64,000 nt of DNA. Source: Anaerolineae bacterium (GTDB taxonomy: Bacteria > Chloroflexota > Anaerolineae > UBA4142 > SHND01). Location of the stretch: positions 19,561 through 83,560 of the forward strand of contig JADZCJ010000053.1 in the NCBI GenBank assembly GCA_020851635.1, given 5' to 3'. This document shows positions 61,894-64,000 of this stretch, in pieces. The position numbers and the translations under genes were made by a program. Below the pieces are notes generated by a model, which had not been told where the DNA came from, searched no databases, and saw nothing but the letters and a program-made list of their open reading frames with translations. Numbering within the stretch: position 1 is the stretch's first letter; each line of letters begins with the position of its first letter.

Positions 61894-61988
61894 TTAAAAC
61901 TAAAGTTCGAACCGCTTGCTCTACACTCGTTGAAACACACCGGGCGTCTGTGTGTCCAGGCAAGTGATGGTGCGGCGGAAACCGGCGG

Positions 61989-62024
61989 AGAAGCGGGGTA
62001 GTGGGACCCCGCTTCTTTCGTTTT
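61989..62024 (+). terminator. Intrinsic terminator after ftsZ
   Basis: A perfect 10-bp stem (61989-61998 with 62007-62016), an 8-nt loop and a T-rich tract to 62024. The 95 nt between the ftsZ stop and this stem hold weaker pairings (CTTGC at 61915 with GCAAG at 61960; ACACA with TGTGT inside) but no gene. Confidence 0.85.
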
Positions 62025-62070
62025 GTAATGGGTCAGATGAAATATTTTAAGGAAAATTTGTCTCATTCGG

Positions 62071-62079
62071 TGCTATAAT
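62071..62079 (+). promoter_or_regulatory. Extended -10 promoter of the Yip1 genes
   Basis: TGC precedes a perfect TATAAT (62074-62079). It lies just after the ftsZ terminator and about 266 nt before the first Yip1 gene, so a long leader is expected. No convincing -35 is seen. Confidence 0.6.
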
Positions 62080-62150
62080 TTGGGGCGTCAGCGCGGCAGT
62101 TTGTGTGGTCGAACTGCGCGGGAGCAATTCTATTCTCTATCCGGCACGAA

Positions 62151-62280
62151 AAGGAGGTGAAACAAGTTGAATTGAACGCCCGTGCGATGAAATACCAATT
62201 GGTTTGGGCAAATGTCAACGGAACCTAGGGCTGGATCGATCTCTGCACGTTCCGAGTGTTCTTGTACTCGCTTTTTTTTT
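62151..62280 (+). promoter_or_regulatory. Candidate leader peptide and attenuator before the Yip1 gene
   Basis: AAGGAGGTGA (62151-62160) is an almost perfect ribosome site. Ten to eleven bases later a TTG at 62172 opens an 18-codon frame that ends at TAG 62226-62228 and contains ATG 62187. It is followed by a 6-bp hairpin (62253-62258 with 62265-62270) and nine T residues (62272-62280), a terminator-like form. Such an order fits transcription attenuation, but the stem is short and the peptide has no run of one amino acid. The gene-free stretch 61894-62344 is otherwise accounted for by the ftsZ terminator and the promoter. Confidence 0.4.
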
Positions 62281-62344
62281 ATGTTGTTGCGGCGGTATGG
62301 GGCGCTCGTCATCTTTTTTTCTCTTTGAAAGGAGATCGTTCGTT

Positions 62345-62938
62345 ATGGACCGTATCATGGGAGTGTTGATGCTGCGCGCTCCCACGTATCGCGAGATTGC
62401 GGATGACCCCAATGCCACGCGTACTGCAGGGATCATTGTCGCGGTTGTCGCGCTGCTCTCGGGGTTTGCGGCGGGGTTTGTCCGTCTTGATCCCAACAAT
62501 CCCCAATCGCTTTTGCCGCCTGACCTGCTCTATGCCGTCGTCGCCGCCCTGGTGACTGTGGTCTTTGCGTTGATTGCGTGGTTTGTCAGCGCATGGGTCC
62601 TCGCCTTTGTGGCGCGCTGGTTTGGAGGCAAGACCAACACCAAGGAGATGCTGCGCGTTACGGGCTTTGTAGAAATCTTTGCGATTGCCAGCCTGCTAAC
62701 GCTGCTTGCATTGGTCAGCCCCGTGCTGTTGTGTCTCGTCGGCGCCATCAGTTTCGTTGTCGCGATTCTGCGGCTTGTGGGATACATCATCGGTATCCGT
62801 GAAGCAGCCGAGTTTTCGACAGGGAACGCGATCGTTGCCGCGATCATTGCTGCCATCATCAATTTCCTGATTTACCTTGGCGCAGCGATGGTCGTTGTGC
62901 TCGTTGCCGGCACGGTTGCGGCGCTTGTCGGCGGCTGA
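62345..62938 (+). CDS. Yip1-family membrane protein (first of a tandem pair)
   Basis: A 197-residue protein with about five hydrophobic helices. MDRIMGVLMLRAPTYREIADDPNATRTAGI at the start and FGGKTNTKEMLRVTGF in the middle match bacterial Yip1 (PF04893) proteins. The function in bacteria is unknown. ATG 62345 has AAAGGAG upstream; an in-frame extension to 62204 is rejected because it would run through the leader. It is clearly paralogous to the next gene. Confidence 0.85.
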   Translation: MDRIMGVLMLRAPTYREIADDPNATRTAGIIVAVVALLSGFAAGFVRLDPNNPQSLLPPDLLYAVVAALVTVVFALIAWFVSAWVLAFVARWFGGKTNTKEMLRVTGFVEIFAIASLLTLLALVSPVLLCLVGAISFVVAILRLVGYIIGIREAAEFSTGNAIVAAIIAAIINFLIYLGAAMVVVLVAGTVAALVGG

Positions 62939-63078
62939 GAAACTATCTCGAAATGAAGAGGGAGAGCAGCTCCGGACTGGATTTGCCTTGGGCTGCACCG
63001 TCGTCCGGTTTCAATCGGAGATTCTGAGAGAGTTTCCAGTCAATCGAATTCCACCTATTCAGCAAAGGAGATACTTTA

Positions 63079-63630
63079 ATGGACCGTATCATGGGCGTGC
63101 TCACTCTCAAAGCACCCGTTTATCGTCAGATCGCGGAAGACTCGAATGCAACTTCAACCGCTGCCATCATCGTCGCGGTCGTTTCTCTGATCAGCGGTGT
63201 CGTAGGCGCCATCGTCGTCTCGACGATTGGTAATCAACTGCCTGCAACTCCGGGCGGCATCAGTCCGACAAACCCCATTATGTATGCCATCCAAACCATC
63301 GTTCTCGGGTTTATCGGCTGGGGTGTTGGTTCGTGGGTGATGGGGTTTGTCGGCAATATGCTCGGCGGCAAGACCAACACAGGCGAAATGCTCCGCGTGT
63401 TTGGTTTCGCCTCGATCTTTAACCTGCTGGGGATTATCCCCTGTCTGGGGTTGATCGGCTGGATCCTGGGCATCATCGCAACAGTGATCGGGATTCGCGA
63501 AGCTGCCGAGGTCTCGACCGGCAAAGCGGTCGCCATCGGCGTCATAGGTTTTGTGGCGATTCTGATTGTCAGCGTCGTAATTGGGATCGTCCTGGGCTTG
63601 ATTCTGGGACCGTTTGGTCTCATCGGGTAG
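63079..63630 (+). CDS. Yip1-family membrane protein (second of a tandem pair)
   Basis: A 183-residue paralogue of the gene at 62345: MDRIMGVLTLKAPVYRQIAEDSNATSTAAI, LGGKTNTGEMLRVFGF and GIREAAEVSTGKA recur in the same order. About five helices are present. AAAGGAG precedes the ATG in both genes. The 140-nt gap between them holds no evident promoter or terminator, so the pair is probably co-transcribed. A terminator follows. Confidence 0.88.
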   Translation: MDRIMGVLTLKAPVYRQIAEDSNATSTAAIIVAVVSLISGVVGAIVVSTIGNQLPATPGGISPTNPIMYAIQTIVLGFIGWGVGSWVMGFVGNMLGGKTNTGEMLRVFGFASIFNLLGIIPCLGLIGWILGIIATVIGIREAAEVSTGKAVAIGVIGFVAILIVSVVIGIVLGLILGPFGLIG

Positions 63631-63652
63631 CCAACTCACGCAACGAGAGCTG

Positions 63653-63689
63653 GAGGGTGAGAATCACGCGATTTTCGCCCTCTCTTTTT
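63653..63689 (+). terminator. Intrinsic terminator after the Yip1 pair
   Basis: A 12-bp stem with two G-U pairs (63653-63664 with 63671-63682), loop CACGCG, then a short T-run (63685-63689). It may also serve the convergent transposase-like gene, though an A-run on the left is missing. Confidence 0.75.
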
Positions 63690-63739
63690 AAGTGTGTTTG
63701 GTGAGCCGGAAGCGTTTGGGCGGCCCTGTCAAGCCATAT

Positions 63740-64000
63740 ATAAAAGCTACCCAACGCGGTATCGTCGCGCCATCTGAAAATGTTACCCAATCTTGGTAAA
63801 GACACGCGGTACTTATTTAAAATTGGCAAGTTCCCAAATCTTTTCGACTTTACGCTGAATCGTTGCGGCAAAAACGAAGGGATCGGTGGCTTGACGTTGG
63901 TTGAGCAGTGCGACAATTTTTTGGGGATCGCCGCATTCGGTTTGCAGCAAACGATCCAGCGGTGTTTGCGGGGTATCATAACGGCGCGTGAGGCGCGAAC
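63740..64000. mobile_element. Probable insertion-sequence end
   Basis: Between the Yip1 terminator and the transposase-like stop, TACCCAA (63748-63754 and 63784-63790) and ACGCGGTA (63754-63761 and 63804-63811) are repeated, as often seen at IS ends. The lower GC content of this stretch contrasts with the flanking genes. The outer boundary cannot be fixed because the other end lies beyond the window. Confidence 0.35.
63813..64000 (-). CDS. Transposase/integrase-like protein, C-terminal fragment
   Basis: The last 62 codons of a minus-strand gene that continues past the window edge. RRYDTPQTPLDRLLQT, DPFVFAATIQRKVEKIWELANF and the final stop at 63813 resemble the C-terminal region of DDE integrase-type transposases, where a YDxPxTPxxRLL segment is followed by a basic helix. 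The catalytic core is not in view, so activity cannot be judged. Confidence 0.6.
   Translation of the reverse strand, partial: SRLTRRYDTPQTPLDRLLQTECGDPQKIVALLNQRQATDPFVFAATIQRKVEKIWELANFK

Noticed and set aside
61894..61988. Possible small RNA or tRNA-like fold after ftsZ
   Set aside because: Only short stems are possible and no cloverleaf or known RNA motif was recognised; the region is best read as ftsZ 3' UTR.
62204..62344. N-terminal extension of the first Yip1 protein
   Set aside because: The frame is open, but it would encode an unrelated Cys- and Phe-rich stretch through the leader hairpin; ATG 62345 has a strong ribosome site and matches the paralogue's start.
1..64000. CRISPR array, rRNA or tRNA genes
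   Set aside because: No regularly spaced repeat-spacer pattern, no conserved rRNA segment and no convincing tRNA cloverleaf was seen.

Overview
The window is a GC-rich, densely packed bacterial chromosome segment. Three things suggest a Chloroflexota-type (Anaerolineae-like) organism: the mraZ-to-ftsZ gene order, a large set of multi-spanning GT-C glycosyltransferases, and mixed peripheral genes (Uma2, DUF309, DUF362, Yip1, a CruF-like protein). This assignment is an inference from gene content; no rRNA or other phylogenetic marker was compared. No tRNA, rRNA or CRISPR array was recognised.

Layout. (1) 1-10.4 kb, plus strand: a truncated beta-sandwich protein, a DUF309 protein, a frameshifted Uma2 nuclease, a 7Fe-type ferredoxin, a CruF-like membrane protein, a von Willebrand A protein paired with a DUF1444 protein, two crotonases around a Gfo/Idh/MocA oxidoreductase, a thiolase and a degenerate methyltransferase. 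(2) 10.4-13.2 kb, minus strand: two paralogous clan A-like glycosidases, one ending in a LysM domain. (3) 13.3-38.4 kb: a glycan island with twelve polytopic GT-C-like enzymes (GT39, GT87 and PIG-V types), a GtrB/DPMS-like GT2, a GT4, a flippase-like UPF0104 protein, a lipoprotein, a squalene-cyclase-like repeat protein, a DUF362 protein and a Cache-like sensor with no output domain. The GT2 enzyme could load a polyprenyl phosphate carrier that the GT-C enzymes use as sugar donor outside the membrane. (4) 38.4-43.2 kb: fmt and recJ from divergent promoters, a NUDIX hydrolase, a small membrane protein, a DUF167 protein and a zinc-ribbon coiled-coil protein. (5) 43.3-61.9 kb: a near-complete dcw cluster, mraZ-rsmH-ftsL-ftsI-(unknown)-murF-mraY-murD-ftsW-murG-murC-(membrane protein)-murB-ddl-ftsQ-ftsA-(40-residue membrane peptide)-ftsZ; murE is absent. 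(6) 61.9-63.7 kb: two tandem Yip1-family proteins behind a structured leader, then the C-terminal end of a transposase-like gene at the right edge.

Regulation that can be read directly. The mraZ promoter is followed by four in-register 10-bp repeats matching a MraZ operator. ftsZ has its own consensus promoter (TTGACA, 17 bp, TATAAT) whose -35 box contains the stop codon of the upstream 40-codon ORF. Several genes (fmt, recJ, the gene at 16136 and the gene at 35879) have a -10 box only 6-10 nt before the start codon, which suggests leaderless or nearly leaderless transcripts. Many neighbours overlap by 1 or 4 nt (TAATG, TGATG, ATGA), so translational coupling is the rule.

The points most worth following are the unknown proteins built into the division cluster (40-residue peptide, murC-murB membrane protein, the ORF in the murE position), the MraZ operator, the ftsZ leader, the Yip1 leader and the GT-C glycan island.
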